Notes: generated by a model not told the origin, from the letters alone. Shown: positions 47,901 through 53,830, counted from the stretch's first letter. The stretch: 64,000 bases of DNA from Gnetum montanum (GCA_015680685.1 MNCI01015627.1:148730-212729), one strand, 5' to 3'. Numbers and translations are program-made.

Positions 47901-50900
47901 GATCCAAATGATTCTACATCCTAATAGAATAAACAAGGTTCCAAATTGGTTCAGGATCATGGTTCATAGAAAATAGTAAGAGCCTTGGTATGGAAATCCC
48001 AGGTCATAGGTTTGATTCGAGTGAGGTCATAGGTTTGATTTGAGTGGGTAAAGCTGTGTTATGGATTAAAAGAAATTCTGTAAAATGAATTCTGAAACTA
48101 CTATCGCATATATTGATGAGGGTAATAGTGGATATAAATAAAAATTCAGTGAGTCTTAGAGAAAAATGCAGTCCATGATTGCAATTTTTGGAATTGCGAT
48201 CTGAGGTGATTAAATGATTCCATGAAATTACTGTACACTAAGAAATAAAAGCCAATGAGCAGCAACAGGTTGGTGGGTGCCATTCTTCCACAACCTGTTT
48301 TTGATGCTGTTTGTGCTGCAGTTTGTTCAGCAGAACCATCACACTCGGTGGCCACTCTCCAGGTTGGCCATGTCTTCGCCATTGAGGATAATTCAATTCA
48401 CTGTTCCTATTCATTGCTTTTGTTTGGGATGCTACAATCAGTGCCGCCCTGTATGACACCCATGGATTTGTGCCATGGTTGCTACATGCAAAGACTTGAG
48501 CAGGGGGCACTGATGGAGTGTGCAAGTGAATAGGGGCAATTGGTTTCATGTGTACATGTGCATTATCAGCAGTTGTGCGGCTACCTGGCTGGGAGAGGTC
48601 CATTACAAATCTGCAGGAATATAGGCCCAATTTGCAGTTGAATAGAAAATTGGACTATTTTTATTTTTTGAAGCGGGATATGAAATTGGACTGTTTCTAT
48701 TTTTTTTTTTGGAGTCGAACATTTGAAGAAAAATATTTGTACAATCCCAGAAAATCATAGTTGCTACTTTTCTATCACATTTTGCATTGTAAATATATTA
48801 TGGGATTTTGATACTGAAGGGATATTTTGTAATATGCTGACCAGATCCATTAACTTTGTCCATTTCTTTCATTTGATTGTATAGATAATTTTCTAAAAAA
48901 TGTTTCTGCATGATTAGGAATTCCTTTGTCCATGCAACAGTGATCACCATATGCTTGGGTACCTTGAACTCTGCATTTATTGGAAGGCAGATCACCCGGT
49001 TTCTTACTTGTATGATTCCATGTGATTCTAGGTCATGATTCTATGCAATTGGTGATTCAAAATTTTTTTGTCTAAAAAAGGCAACCTACAAGTTGATGTG
49101 CATAGTTAAGCTAGCGGACCCCAAAAAAATAATGTGCATTTTTGTAGTTTTCTTTAATAAAATTTGCTGTTAGTCTAGTGTTTGTCACTGTTACTTTGTC
49201 ATCTATCATGTTATTGTCATTTTATATTATGATATTATTCTATTGTTGTGTCACATCTGTTTACTATTTTTGTTACTTATGACCATCTATCATTTATTAT
49301 CCTATTTCTATATTCCCGATTACACAGTATACCATATTCTTACCTAAAAATTGATTTGGGTTTTTTTTTTCAGGCTCATAGAGAGTGTTTAAAAGAACTA
49401 TTTTGTGGGTGGTTCATCTTTTATTGTGATCCCTTTATTTACTTCTGGTTTATAGACCTTTCAATCCATTCATTGATTAGTCACACCTACTTTCTATAGA
49501 GATAGATACATATAAAATGCTAAATCTATGACATTCTTATTCTTATATTATCCTCCTAACCATTCCCAAACAATGCTAATATAATATACATTATACATAA
49601 GGAATTGTACTCCATTCCTCGAAGAGTTTAGAATAATAGTGATCTCTACTCAGTATGCCTACTTATCCTCTATAAAACGTTAGAACTTTTAACGTTTAGC
49701 AAAACCTGCTATCTTTCAACAAATTTGTTTTTCTTGCTGTTATTTATTTTTCACAAGCTTATCCCTCTTTTGCATTGCAGATGGTTTTGGACAGTTTACT
49801 TCACTTGCTTATCTACATATCGATTATTAAGGTGTGCCTTTTCCATTGGTCCCTCAAGAGCAGGGCGTTGGGTCATGTAATTTTGATTAATAATAATCTT
49901 GAAAGGTGCTCAGTCTATTGAGCTATGATGATGCTGTTTCTGTGCAATTCCTGAAAGTGATACATACTTCCAGGAGTAGGACTTCCTGGTAACATAGCAC
50001 GTAAGCATGTCTTCATCACCTTGTATGCTTCATTTAAAATGGTTTCTGTGCATGACCACTTGCAGTTGAGGCTATTATGAACTTCAGGTTTAATACCTTT
50101 GCCATCTAATGTTGTGAAGCTCTTGGTTGAGAAGAAGTAGAAACCCTTGGGACTTCGTCCACAAGTACGCTTGTCACCTAAAGGGTAGGGCCAAATATCG
50201 TGCATCCATAAATCATGAACAATCCCATGCCTGTTTTGCAGGTAGCAAGCAAGAAGCATCTAGGCTTTATTTTCCATTATCTTCCTTTATGGAAATGAAA
50301 CACTTTAAATACATCTGTAGAAAAGTAGTTCAGCCCTTCCTAAATGCCAGTAGTTCATGCATAATATCACACTTATAGAGTTAAATTTGGATTACTTTCT
50401 TTGTTACAAGCATTCCAATTTTTGTTGCTTGTGTAATGTCGAGTATAAGTTTTAAAATTGCAGTCATAAATTCCTTACAAGTTTTTCGAAAACACAGACA
50501 GACCCAGTGTTGTTAACCAATGTGAAATAATGCTTTGTGTTTTGATATGGCTACCATTATTGTTAAGCTGTTCTCTTCAGACTACTCCAGGTTCATAACA
50601 TTGTTTTCCCTTCCCAAGGATAATGGGCTCTTGGTCTCTCTAATTACTGACTTTTCCAAGGCCAAGAGGTATACAGTAAAGAAAATAATATGTGGCTCCC
50701 ATAGAAAATGTTCTCAATGTGGTTTTGTTTTTCAGTGGTCTTCCAAAACCTGCATGTGTGATTATCTGTCTTTGATCATGAACTTTGATTGGCTGTAAGT
50801 TCATAATCTAGGGTCTTGTTCTTAACAGATGGGCAGTTAGTTTGGATCCGGTAGTGTGATCTATTAGGCCATTTGAGTTTAAAGAATGGTACTTAAAGCA

Positions 50901-52511
50901 CACATTTCTGGACATTTTGACCTTTCCACGCCGACAGGGATTATGCTCTTTTGCCTGACAAGGCTGAAAAGTGGCCGGAATTTTGGATATTTATGTAATA
51001 GTCTATTATAAGTCTAAATGAAAACCAGCTATAATCTTGCAGGATAAAAGAACCTTAACTGATCGCCGTATAAATCCAATAATTGTTTATGTTAATTGCA
51101 CCAAACTGTTATTAATTCTGGAAACAGTAGCTTGGAAAAGATGCAAGTACATGGTCGGATGTGCTATAGTAATTGTGACAGGTTTTCATTGGTACAAGCC
51201 TTTTGCTTATATAGTCCTGGAATTTTGTAGAAATAAACACCATGCTGGTTACTTGTGATTTGGCGATAGGCTCTTTTGCTTTTGTGATTTTTCCGTTGTG
51301 TATCTCTTCGTGCATATAGGGGTGTTATTCATAGCTTAATCTTTGGTGTCTTATCTATATTAGATTTCATCAATGGTCTTGATTAACGTCATTCCAGGAT
51401 ATGTGTCAACAGTACAAGTTTTTTCTCATGCTTATAAAGATTTGATTAGATTGTAGATTGTTTTTTCATTCCTAAGATTCTGGATCACAGATCATGATAT
51501 TAAAAATATTGTATTTTTAATCATTGTCAAAAGTATATGCAGTTAAGAAGATAAAAAATTGAAAATCGATAACAAAAATATGTTCAACTTTAAAATAAAA
51601 ATTTCTAAATATAGTAATACAACATTGTATTATGCATGAACATCAACCTAAATTCATTGTTTATGCTCCCATATATATATTACAAAAATTTTCAAATGTA
51701 AGCTACACTGTAGTATTCATTCACCCTCAACTAAAACAAATGAGTTGAAGAATTTCTGCAATCAGCTGCTGAAGTGATCCAAAATGAGTTGAAGAATGCA
51801 TTGTTAAGCTCTTGAAGAATGTGCTGCTGAGCTCCCTAAGAATGTGTTGCTTCTTGCAAAAAAATGTGCACTCAAAGTGCTGAAAACCTTGAAATTGCTG
51901 ATGATGCATATTCAGAATGCTTATTCTTTCTACTTATATATCTGTATTGAGTTATGAATTTTGTTATTGGGATAGCATTTAATGTTTAATGTTAAAAAAA
52001 TGTAAACTTCTAATTGTTATTTTTAAAGATTCTAAAATCGTCTGGAATTGCAACATGGAATCATCTGGAATCGTCCGGAATCATGATTCCAAACTAGATT
52101 GTGATTCAGAATAGATCTTGATTGCAATTGTTTGAATCACAATTGTTTGGATTGTGATCCAGAGTTACCTGGATCCCAATCCCGATCTGATCTTTATAAG
52201 TATGGTCTTTCTCCAATGTACTTCTTTACTTGCCCTTTTCTCATGAATGGTAAATATATTATGCTTTGATCATCAATTCATGCTTCAAGGGTGTATTCCT
52301 TTGTAGTTAGTAGCATTGAAAAATGTTATAGACCACTGTTTTACTAAATTTGGGAGTATATATTTAATTGGTCCATTTTTGTGACACTGCGGCAGCTGAC
52401 CAAATGCAGATATTAACTACAATATCTACAGTAGATGATCTCAATTATCCGGAGAAGACTGAGACATATTACATTGTAAATGCACCATATGTTTTCTCAG
52501 CATGTTGGAAG
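2833..52511 (+). CDS. SEC14-like (CRAL-TRIO) lipid-transfer protein gene, 5' eight exons, 3' end outside window
   Basis: Exons are 2833-2940, 12426-12509, 12641-12694, 27484-27561, 43082-43135, 43364-43423, 43512-43607 and 52410-52511. Together they give about 212 residues with no stop. Residues ~15-82 form the helical CRAL-TRIO N-terminal part (HQGYPEQTLERFLKAR, then LKWRVQNDIDNIL). Residues ~83-212 are the first part of the lipid-binding CRAL-TRIO domain (RPVFAIGVGL, YVQSHIQINEYRD, LDMTGLKLSALN, DDLNYPEKTETYYIVN). From memory the protein resembles plant single-domain SEC14-like proteins such as Arabidopsis At1g55840, which are thought to bind or exchange phosphatidylinositol and another lipid at membranes. 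The C-terminal ~100 residues (expected LLQERTKKKIQVL-type segment) were not found before 64000. All introns are phase 0; sizes are 9485, 131, 14789, 15520, 228, 88, 8802 and >11489 bp. The exons show no damage, so I read the gene as functional despite the inserted transposons. Confidence 0.9.
3281..3445 (+). repeat. Imperfect tandem duplication in intron 1 (period 89 bp)
   Basis: Two diverged copies begin at about 3281 and 3370. Each opens with TTTTCAGGTAAATAC and ends with GAAAATACCATT. The shared opening places an acceptor-like CAG directly against a donor-like GTAAAT. Confidence 0.7.
3446..4220. other. Intron 1 sequence, nothing recognised
   Basis: AT-rich intronic sequence with a poly-A run near 3986. 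No coding signal or repeat partner was found in the window. Confidence 0.5.
4221..4305 (+). mobile_element. tRNA-derived SINE-like patch
   Basis: The sequence TGGCCTGGTGGTAAG resembles a pol III A box. About 35 bases later GATTTGATTCCAGTGGG resembles a B box followed by the CAGTGGG tail common in plant SINE heads. A diverged relative is at 47970-48065. No target duplication or poly-A tail was found, so the assignment is tentative. Confidence 0.4.
4306..6002. other. Intron 1 sequence, only a small tandem repeat seen
   Basis: No coding region was recognised. A perfect 20-bp tandem duplication lies at 5536-5575 (CCTGAATTTAATGATGGTCT twice). Confidence 0.5.
6003..7473 (+). mobile_element. Solo LTR B1, Ty3/gypsy-type ends
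   Basis: The copy begins TGTAACACCCATTC and ends GGTTCGTTATA. These match the ends of B2 read in reverse (TGTAACACCC...GGTTCATTACA). The middle shares long stretches with B2 (reverse) and B3, including the CCTAGG/TCCCCCACTCCAT segment and a later TCATCACGTGACCTTT segment. It is about 1.47 kb. No matching 5-bp flanks were found (GCACA left, ATCTG right), so it may be a recombinant remnant. The gypsy assignment rests on the TGTAACACCC terminus only. Confidence 0.65.
7783..8100 (-). pseudogene. LINE1 post-RT zinc-binding region (zf-RVT-like)
   Basis: A 105-codon open stretch holds Y-x-C-F, a WVRSIWQKVQKI run and a final ILYAFWVERNRLFF. This is typical of the C-terminus of plant L1 ORF2, after the RT. 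Confidence 0.7.
8700..9956 (-). pseudogene. LINE1 reverse-transcriptase remnant
   Basis: On the minus strand the motifs occur in order: ANNKAPG.DGFP, YKIISKFLANQI-like, KQAGFI.CRHIL, HQEDLIFPYLFIIAMEGL (normally HQGDPLSPYLF) and FMNDTFLF near 8960. In the last, the catalytic FADD has become FMND, so the first active-site aspartate is lost. Segment 9650-9720 carries the KAPG.DGFP motif twice through a local duplication. Multiple stops and frameshifts make it dead. Confidence 0.8.
10022..10943 (-). pseudogene. LINE1 endonuclease-domain remnant (AP-endonuclease-like)
   Basis: Frames on the minus strand contain PFIIARDFNSKLHPKEK, the EN motif normally AGDFN. Further on is FTWTNQRASPNSVSCKLERI, the conserved region before the last EN motif. 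The family nicks genomic DNA to prime reverse transcription. Here it is frameshifted and cannot be translated intact. A 33-bp tandem duplication lies at about 10110-10175. Confidence 0.8.
12426..12509 (+). CDS. Exon 2 of SEC14-like gene
   Basis: The exon encodes 28 codons, TMHQGYPEQTLERFLKAREG onward, the CRAL-TRIO N-terminal helical signature. The acceptor is CTTTTGCAG and the donor ATG|GTTAGG, both phase 0. Confidence 0.92.
12641..12694 (+). CDS. Exon 3 of SEC14-like gene
   Basis: Eighteen codons, ILECLKWRVQNDIDNILA. The acceptor is TTGTTTTCAG and the donor GCG|GTATGG. It is separated from exon 2 by a normal 131-bp intron, so only some introns of this gene are inflated. Confidence 0.93.
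12695..13655. other. Start of intron 3, nothing firmly recognised
   Basis: Intronic sequence without convincing coding potential. The stretch 13500-13655 sits between ordinary intron and the LTR family C copy and may belong to an older insertion. Confidence 0.45.
13656..14228 (+). mobile_element. LTR family C, copy C1 (partial)
   Basis: It begins TGATGAGGACGTCACC and aligns by eye with C2 and, in reverse, with C3 over hundreds of bases. It carries about five AAGAC(G/A)TCTT-type palindromes, one still intact as GACGTC at 13889-13894. Past the shared AAGGTCACACCAAGAAGCTAT segment it gives the uninterrupted version of the site where B2 entered C2. The 3' part is deleted. Confidence 0.7.
14331..17440 (+). 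mobile_element. LTR family C, copy C2, split by solo LTR B2
   Basis: The left part is 14331-14731 and the right part 17037 to about 17440. The break falls at CACCAAGAA|GCTAT, continuous in C1. The copy carries six diverged AAGATGTCTT/AAGACATCTT palindromes. The right part matches C3 (reverse) up to a GGAAGCTT(A/G)TGGAAT segment. No internal retroviral-type genes accompany it, so it is a solo LTR or fragment. Confidence 0.7.
14732..17036 (-). mobile_element. Solo LTR B2 with 5-bp target duplication
   Basis: On the minus strand it starts TGTAACACCCATTCC and ends GGTTCATTACA. It is flanked by AAGAA at 14727-14731 and 17037-17041. Copy C1 shows the empty site, so the 2305-bp insertion is precisely defined. 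Internal sequence matches B1 and B3. No gag or pol remains, as expected after recombination between two LTRs. Confidence 0.88.
17591..17776 (+). pseudogene. LINE2 ORF1 C-terminal remnant
   Basis: The segment LIVGELPPIGNWVLAVRGSS resembles KLPLLGDWVNVVRGSS in LINE5 (46254-46502). This places it at the end of ORF1, just before the ORF2 start at about 17850. The first ~10 codons belong to the flanking TIR element. Confidence 0.6.
17850..18560 (+). pseudogene. LINE2 endonuclease remnant at the start of ORF2
   Basis: The reading frame opens MTLMKILSWNCKG (canonical start of plant L1 ORF2). It continues with LQQTKLD, LLIGDFNKQLH (normally GDFN, retained) and DIHGCQFT-SKR. Codon frame is kept for long stretches, interrupted almost only by TAG where Q or W is expected. 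This domain would cut the target DNA in an active element. Confidence 0.85.
18790..19810 (+). pseudogene. LINE2 reverse-transcriptase remnant
   Basis: Motifs in order: RVRWLKEGDRNTWFFFAAAK, KAARALGLDGWPIKFF (normally KAPG.DGF), NCSWIVLLPKVPNP, YRPIGVYNILIKIFTKVLV, HQVGFVKGRFIQDQV, GLHQGDPLSPYL near 19620, and YVDD at 19741-19752. The catalytic YVDD is intact although the protein is broken by stops and frameshifts. Confidence 0.85.
20560..20805 (+). pseudogene. LINE2 post-RT zinc-binding region
   Basis: The stretch CLICGACKESTSHLFLHC gives the C..C...H...C arrangement of zf-RVT. It is followed by VLRCIWKAHNAKIF. One TGA separates it from the extension, which continues in the same frame. Confidence 0.8.
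20827..22212 (+). pseudogene. LINE2 C-terminal extension (CTE), function unknown
   Basis: This lies downstream of, and in frame with, the zinc-binding region. Segments shared with LINE3 and LINE4: LLPLMVGEP; GLQD..FF; W-EVAELVDRYFVQFGNVWK (in LINE4: VVERLFVQSSNVSK); and LILALW. Then comes a charged Glu/Gln/Arg-rich stretch that may be a coiled coil (RQEEQRMIQVEEVEEQRIW). It ends QLDRSHELDARCWLQMGCRPY and F-EAATFV...LPNHD. The pattern of LLGVPA...GLQD in the family recalls the plant domain Pfam calls Transposase_32, but that comparison is from memory and weak. I do not assign a function. Confidence 0.7.
22213..22475 (+). other. LINE2 3' untranslated tail
   Basis: Non-coding, T-rich with GGG/CCC tracts. 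It ends TTTAACCCGACTCTTTTTCAAAA, similar to the 3' ends of LINE3, LINE4 and L6. Confidence 0.65.
23142..27483. other. Rest of intron 3, probable decayed LTR sequence, not resolved
   Basis: No coding region was recognised. A minus-strand TATA-like CTATAAATAG at 25651-25660 is followed on that strand by a pyrimidine/purine-rich leader, as in LTR promoters. A small tandem repeat of a TCTCTTTTTTATTCA-like unit lies near 25747-25780. LTR ends could not be fixed. The stretch 26100-27480 is plain AT-rich intron. Confidence 0.4.
27484..27561 (+). CDS. Exon 4 of SEC14-like gene
   Basis: Twenty-six codons starting KPIEPKEVYNAVRDSQLMG and ending GYCKQ. This is the start of the CRAL-TRIO lipid-binding domain. 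The acceptor is TGACTTTACAG and the donor CAG|GTAAAT. Confidence 0.93.
28000..29895 (+). mobile_element. LINE fragment D1, split by solo LTR E
   Basis: The left part (28000-28743) encodes the end of a reverse transcriptase: RDVALIFNSKEGLQHMLTVL (YADD region decayed to LRDV), KIMVCGTRNNDYSFTIGK and LYGCAMWGLGLASKYCKKIE. The right part (29385-29895) continues with RWVHIPIEDRTCCLCNQRA and EWLVLVQSRHK, a C-terminal C..C motif. It is a non-LTR element distinct from LINE1-LINE5, broken by many stops. Confidence 0.7.
28744..29379 (-). mobile_element. Solo LTR E, Ty1/copia-like, nested in D1
   Basis: On the minus strand it starts TGTTGGAAAAATG and ends TTATAACC (normally ...CA, one base changed). 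It is flanked by TTTAC at 28739-28743 and 29380-29384. It contains GAGATTTACATGGTTCGG on the plus strand, a motif often seen in plant copia LTRs. It is 636 bp with no internal genes. Confidence 0.8.
30060..30400 (+). mobile_element. Small L1 RT-thumb fragment
   Basis: The frame GRSLARIDKHLEGWKAKMLV, followed by a GWKIVVYQVYP-like segment, matches the region after plant L1 reverse transcriptase (normally L.GWK.K.LS.GGR..LI). It is isolated, short and stop-broken. Confidence 0.55.
30405..30475 (+). mobile_element. RTE-type LINE 3' end (R5)
   Basis: It ends GGTCAAGGCTAGGATGATGATGATGATG. The 3' sequence plus (GAT)n tail matches R3 and R4 on the other strand and is the hallmark of RTE elements. 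Confidence 0.7.
30495..30725 (+). repeat. Unclassified repeat F, copy 1
   Basis: The segment TACTAATAAGGGGGCTGCAT, followed by GGGGAGTAG and an AACTATGGTGGGGCAC segment, has a second copy at 39733-39870. There is no coding content and no clear ends. Confidence 0.5.
30816..31127 (+). pseudogene. L6 terminal part of the C-terminal extension
   Basis: One frame reads QLDRAHEHSARQWLRGGRCP onward, then a TGA, then HIRRMSARFHPDAG and IQQAANFMDTEEHRNALDLL, ending LLTRP-stop. It aligns with LINE3 (QLDKAHVDRVCFWLQEGRCPY, HIYRHGREFHPNKQ) and with the LINE2 and LINE4 ends. It is too short to act alone. Confidence 0.8.
31128..31460 (+). other. L6 3' UTR, G/C-tract rich
   Basis: It contains many runs of five to eight G or C on both strands, including GGGGGGCGGCGG and GGGGGGGGCGC. 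It ends with a TACTTGTGTACTATAC segment and TTCTTTCAAAA, resembling the other family 3' ends. G-quadruplex formation is plausible on either strand. Confidence 0.7.
31485..31969. other. Intron 4 sequence, nothing recognised
   Basis: Very AT-rich, with no coding region or repeat partner seen. Confidence 0.5.
31970..33244 (+). mobile_element. RTE-type LINE copy R1, reverse transcriptase deleted
   Basis: The endonuclease part reads NGVGIIIDQSVKVKVVQVYH, EGDFNGYVGSM, GYDRIHGG-like, SAYDLAIANTYLKRRTKHLI and TQIDYFLLCKRDWAMCKDYK, typical of plant RTE. From 32660 it jumps to the post-RT region: YLGSIFQLDDEIDKGIRNWI, IPIKLKGKRYRITISRAILY, MQMLRWMLNVS and IRWFEYVQKR. It ends GGGACAAGCTTAGAATGATGATG. 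The catalytic RT core between the two is missing. Stops are frequent. Confidence 0.85.
33250..34101 (-). mobile_element. LTR family C, solo copy C3 inside the RTE tail
   Basis: It matches C1 and C2 in reverse. On the plus strand it begins TGCAAATCC and ends TTGATTA, flanked by GATGA at 33245-33249 and 34102-34106. Because the target is the (GAT)n tail of R1, the duplication is not unique evidence. It holds about nine AAGATGTCTT/AAGACATCTT palindromes between 33735 and 33960. Confidence 0.7.
36694..37182 (+). pseudogene. LINE3 zinc-binding region fused in frame to the extension
   Basis: A single frame reads MWKRHLPEKIKTFLWLFCQD, then TCPLCMVGVDMIMHFAHDC (zf-RVT-like C..C...H...C). After two TAG stops it continues LWKEALAVMGVTT and QVGWAELLPLLQGD. 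LINE2 has the same order (LWTEALAAMGVTS, GWVDLLPLMVGEP). This shows the extension is part of ORF2 rather than a separate downstream gene. Confidence 0.8.
37183..38540 (+). pseudogene. LINE3 C-terminal extension, frameshifted and gapped
   Basis: Shifted frames carry FHGTQIELIEAAIAWLLQVP and VPLRGHGLQDGRDFFPRVVP, then WQEVVVLVDRFYFYSRNAWN and GLILMLW before the gap. After it come QLDKAHVDRVCFWLQEGRCP-type sequence near 38295-38340, HIYRHGREFHPNKQ, and an EVVGFVDTKLHWDVPDAIHV end. Order and motifs match LINE2 and LINE4. Confidence 0.75.
37624..37937. other. Assembly gap (314 N)
   Basis: The unresolved bases are flanked on the left by seven C followed by seven G and on the right by GGGG. The gap lies inside the LINE3 extension. 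Confidence 1.
39733..39870 (+). repeat. Unclassified repeat F, copy 2
   Basis: TACTAGTAAGGGTGTTGCAT followed by GGGGAGTAG and AACTATGGTAGAGCAC matches copy 1 at 30495-30725. Confidence 0.5.
39990..40130 (-). mobile_element. RTE-type LINE 3' end (R4)
   Basis: The plus-strand ATCATCATCATCTTTCAAGC, followed by TAACAAAATGGGAATGGCTA, is a near copy of the start of R3 at 44917. It is a short 3'-end remnant. Confidence 0.7.
40131..41190. other. Intron 4 sequence, nothing firmly recognised
   Basis: An 81-codon open frame at 40306-40551 has no recognisable motif and no homologue in the window. It is most likely chance or part of a decayed element. Confidence 0.4.
41200..42760 (+). mobile_element. 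RTE endonuclease fragment R2 followed by LINE fragment D2
   Basis: 41220-41460 carries an RTE endonuclease end (ACNLAIANSYFKKKAEHLIT, TQIDYFLLHKRDWAICKG) close to R1. 41480-41860 carries the RTE linker (FRERLLKEDLKL, QDKKECFKD). 41930-42760 resembles the D1 C-terminal part (LLLEVEAMY, then SVRMGSHHLRVEIGRWSNEQ). Whether this is one element or two joined ones is not clear. Heavily decayed. Confidence 0.65.
43082..43135 (+). CDS. Exon 5 of SEC14-like gene
   Basis: Eighteen codons, GRPVFAIGVGLSAYDKAP, the conserved strand of the CRAL-TRIO fold. The acceptor is ATTTGTAG and the donor CCT|GTAAGT, phase 0. Confidence 0.94.
43364..43423 (+). CDS. Exon 6 of SEC14-like gene
   Basis: Twenty codons, ADKYVQSHIQINEYRDQVLL. 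The acceptor is AATCCCAG and the donor CTG|GTTTGT. The flanking introns are short (228 and 88 bp). Confidence 0.94.
43512..43607 (+). CDS. Exon 7 of SEC14-like gene
   Basis: Thirty-two codons from PNASKKQGRFVGPCLKVLD to SALNRIK. It contains the LDMTGLKLSAL segment typical of the family. The acceptor is TTTCGTCAG and the donor AAG|GTACAC. Confidence 0.94.
43608..44916. other. Start of intron 7, nothing recognised
   Basis: No coding region or defined repeat. Simple A/T tracts near 44045-44060 and 44385-44420 only. Confidence 0.45.
44917..45525 (-). mobile_element. RTE-type LINE copy R3, 5'-truncated
   Basis: On the minus strand it encodes the post-RT end (NDIKNRIE, RWSKWRLVV, GNFIG-QSSLLSYMVLNVG, KKCKCFNRC, MVWTWEKKIGQCAYKKRLLH). 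It finishes GACAAGGCTAGGATGATGATGAT. LINE5 begins just beyond its truncated 5' end. Confidence 0.75.
45545..46510 (+). mobile_element. LINE5, ORF1-only fragment of an L1-type LINE
   Basis: GC-rich compared with its flanks. The frame contains a DUF4283-like region (LALMHWQLRVHRELDLFACA then PVWVRVSEIPWEMWSLDFL, FFGEFIPFDKVT). After that MGFACFCVWRALSSRDLVKE and VVLELPSGEEWLQVEFENL match LINE4 ORF1 residue for residue in many places. 46254-46502 gives the ORF1 C-terminus with LPLLGDWVNVVRGSS as in LINE2. No endonuclease follows. Edges are approximate. Confidence 0.75.
45870..46172 (+). pseudogene. LINE5 ORF1 middle segment
   Basis: An open stretch of 100 codons beginning at MEQMGFACFCVWRALSSRDL. 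It corresponds to the region between DUF4283 and the zinc knuckle in LINE4. The knuckle itself is not recognisable here. ORF1 proteins of this type bind the element RNA. Confidence 0.65.
46511..47969. other. Intron 7 sequence, nothing recognised
   Basis: AT-rich with no motif-bearing frames. Short open frames here have random-looking composition. Confidence 0.45.
47970..48065 (+). mobile_element. Second SINE-like patch
   Basis: AGAGCCTTGGTATGGAAATC is followed by two tandem 23-bp units containing AGGTCATAGGTTTGATT and a GTGGGTAAAGCTG segment. The last part resembles GTGGGCAATGCTG of the patch at 4221. The B-box-like unit is duplicated. Confidence 0.35.
48066..51426. other. Intron 7 sequence, nothing firmly recognised
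   Basis: Stretch 48240-48630 is more GC-rich and open on both strands (minus-strand frame of 130 codons at 48238-48630) but shows no motif I can name. It may be an old element. The rest is ordinary AT-rich intron. Confidence 0.4.
51427..52204 (+). mobile_element. TIR element A2 (MITE-like), uninterrupted
   Basis: 778 bp starting CATGCTTATAAAGATTTGAT; the reverse complement of its end is CATACTTATAAAGATCAGAT. It aligns throughout with the two halves of A1, including CAGTTAAGAAGATAAAAAATTG and a TGAAGAATG-rich middle. It has GATTGTGATCC-type subterminal motifs. No transposase. It ends about 200 bp before exon 8. Confidence 0.75.
52410..52511 (+). CDS. Exon 8 of SEC14-like gene, last exon in the window
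   Basis: Thirty-four codons, ILTTISTVDDLNYPEKTETY then YIVNAPYVFSACWK. The acceptor is CAAATGCAG and the donor AAG|GTATTT. The next exon (family expectation: VVKPLLQ-type start) was looked for up to 64000 and not seen. Confidence 0.93.
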
Positions 52512-53460
52512 GTATTTTTCGACTTCACATCTGTTTACTATTAGACTTCAAAGGGAAACAACTTTGAAATGTAAGATTTCTTAAATTAATTTTGTTCCTG
52601 TCAAACAAGATTTGTTTTTATCCTTCAGATATTAGATTTTACTGATACCTCTATTCAAGTGTATGTTTCGATTTAGTTTCAAGGCATTAAGATTTTGTTA
52701 TTATTATGTGCCTAAGTTGAACGTGTAGAAACATCATCTTTTGAGTTCTATGTTTGCGTTTAGTGATCAGAAAACTAGTTAATGTTGAAGACATCCGAAT
52801 TTGAAATTATTGAATATTAGAAGAAAGCATACGATATTTGAGGCTCATGAGTCCAAACTTATATTTAGAATTCTTTGATCTTTCAACATTGCAAATACAT
52901 TTCTTACTTATTTTTTTACGATTATTGCCATTTTGTATTAAGGTATAATAAATCAAATAAGTGAGTGACATAGCTATTTTAAGAGAACTACCCATTCACA
53001 CATGGCACCTCCTTTCAACTTGGAGATCTTGATAAGTAAGAATGGAATTTTATGAATCATTGTGTAATTCATTGAACTTCTATTGATGAATAACTAATAA
53101 CATTAGATTTGATTTAACATTTGATATCCAAAAATCTTCTTGTTACCCTTGCACTTCATAATATCAAGAAATGTGTATGATTCATTAGGTTATTGTATAT
53201 CAAGAGGACATAATTTTTAATAGCTTTTGGGTTTTTCTAAAATCTGAAAATTTTTTGTATTTGACATATTCAATGCCATTGATGTGATGGCCTAAATGGT
53301 TGACTTTGTAGTCTTATTATGTATATTTGATGTGTTTAATTCACTGAAGTGTTTGCAATAATCTCTCTTAGGGTGCTTGTGAGCAAGAAATAGACATAAT
53401 TTTATGATTTCTGAATACCTTGAAAGCTTCATTATTTTGAATATGAAGTCTACAAGGAAG
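52512..53460. other. Start of intron 8, nothing recognised
   Basis: AT-rich intron without motifs, up to the left target duplication of LINE4. Confidence 0.5.
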
Positions 53461-53499
53461 TTGCAATGTAATAATTTTCTTTTTGAGAAAACTTGGGAT

Positions 53500-53830
53500 G
53501 TCAATTAGTAAAATGCATCAAATGGTATGTACAATGCTTCCACCTTGAGAGGCTTGGACCCGGTGAGGTCCAACACCCCCAGCCCCCAAAAACCAGAAAA
53601 TGGGGGTAGCGAAACCCCCTCACCCCCCAGAAAGAACAACACAAAATCGGGGTAGTAAGCTCCCCTACCCCACAAGATGATAGATAGCACCCCTCACCAA
53701 ACCACACACCCCCCCACACAAGATGATAGATAGCACCCCTCACCAAACCACACACCCCCCCCACCCGATGGGTAGAACAATTGCTAACCACAAAATCGAG
53801 GGGTCCCCCTTAACAACAAAAGAGGACTTT
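53500..53830 (-). other. LINE4 3' UTR, G-tract rich
   Basis: On the minus strand it has repeated tracts such as GGGGGGTGTGTGGTTTGG and GAGGGGTGC, including a tandem ~48-bp duplication at about 53665-53760. It parallels the G/C tracts of the L6 and LINE3 tails. Confidence 0.7.

Noticed and set aside
48238-48630. 130-codon minus-strand frame in intron 7 as a host gene
   Set aside because: No motif, no start context or splice support, and an overlapping opposite-strand frame of similar length; left as unclassified.
49780-49835. Possible extra exon after TTGCATTGCAG (MVLDSLLHLLIYISIIK)
   Set aside because: It does not match the SEC14 family between exons 7 and 8, whose sequences join perfectly without it.
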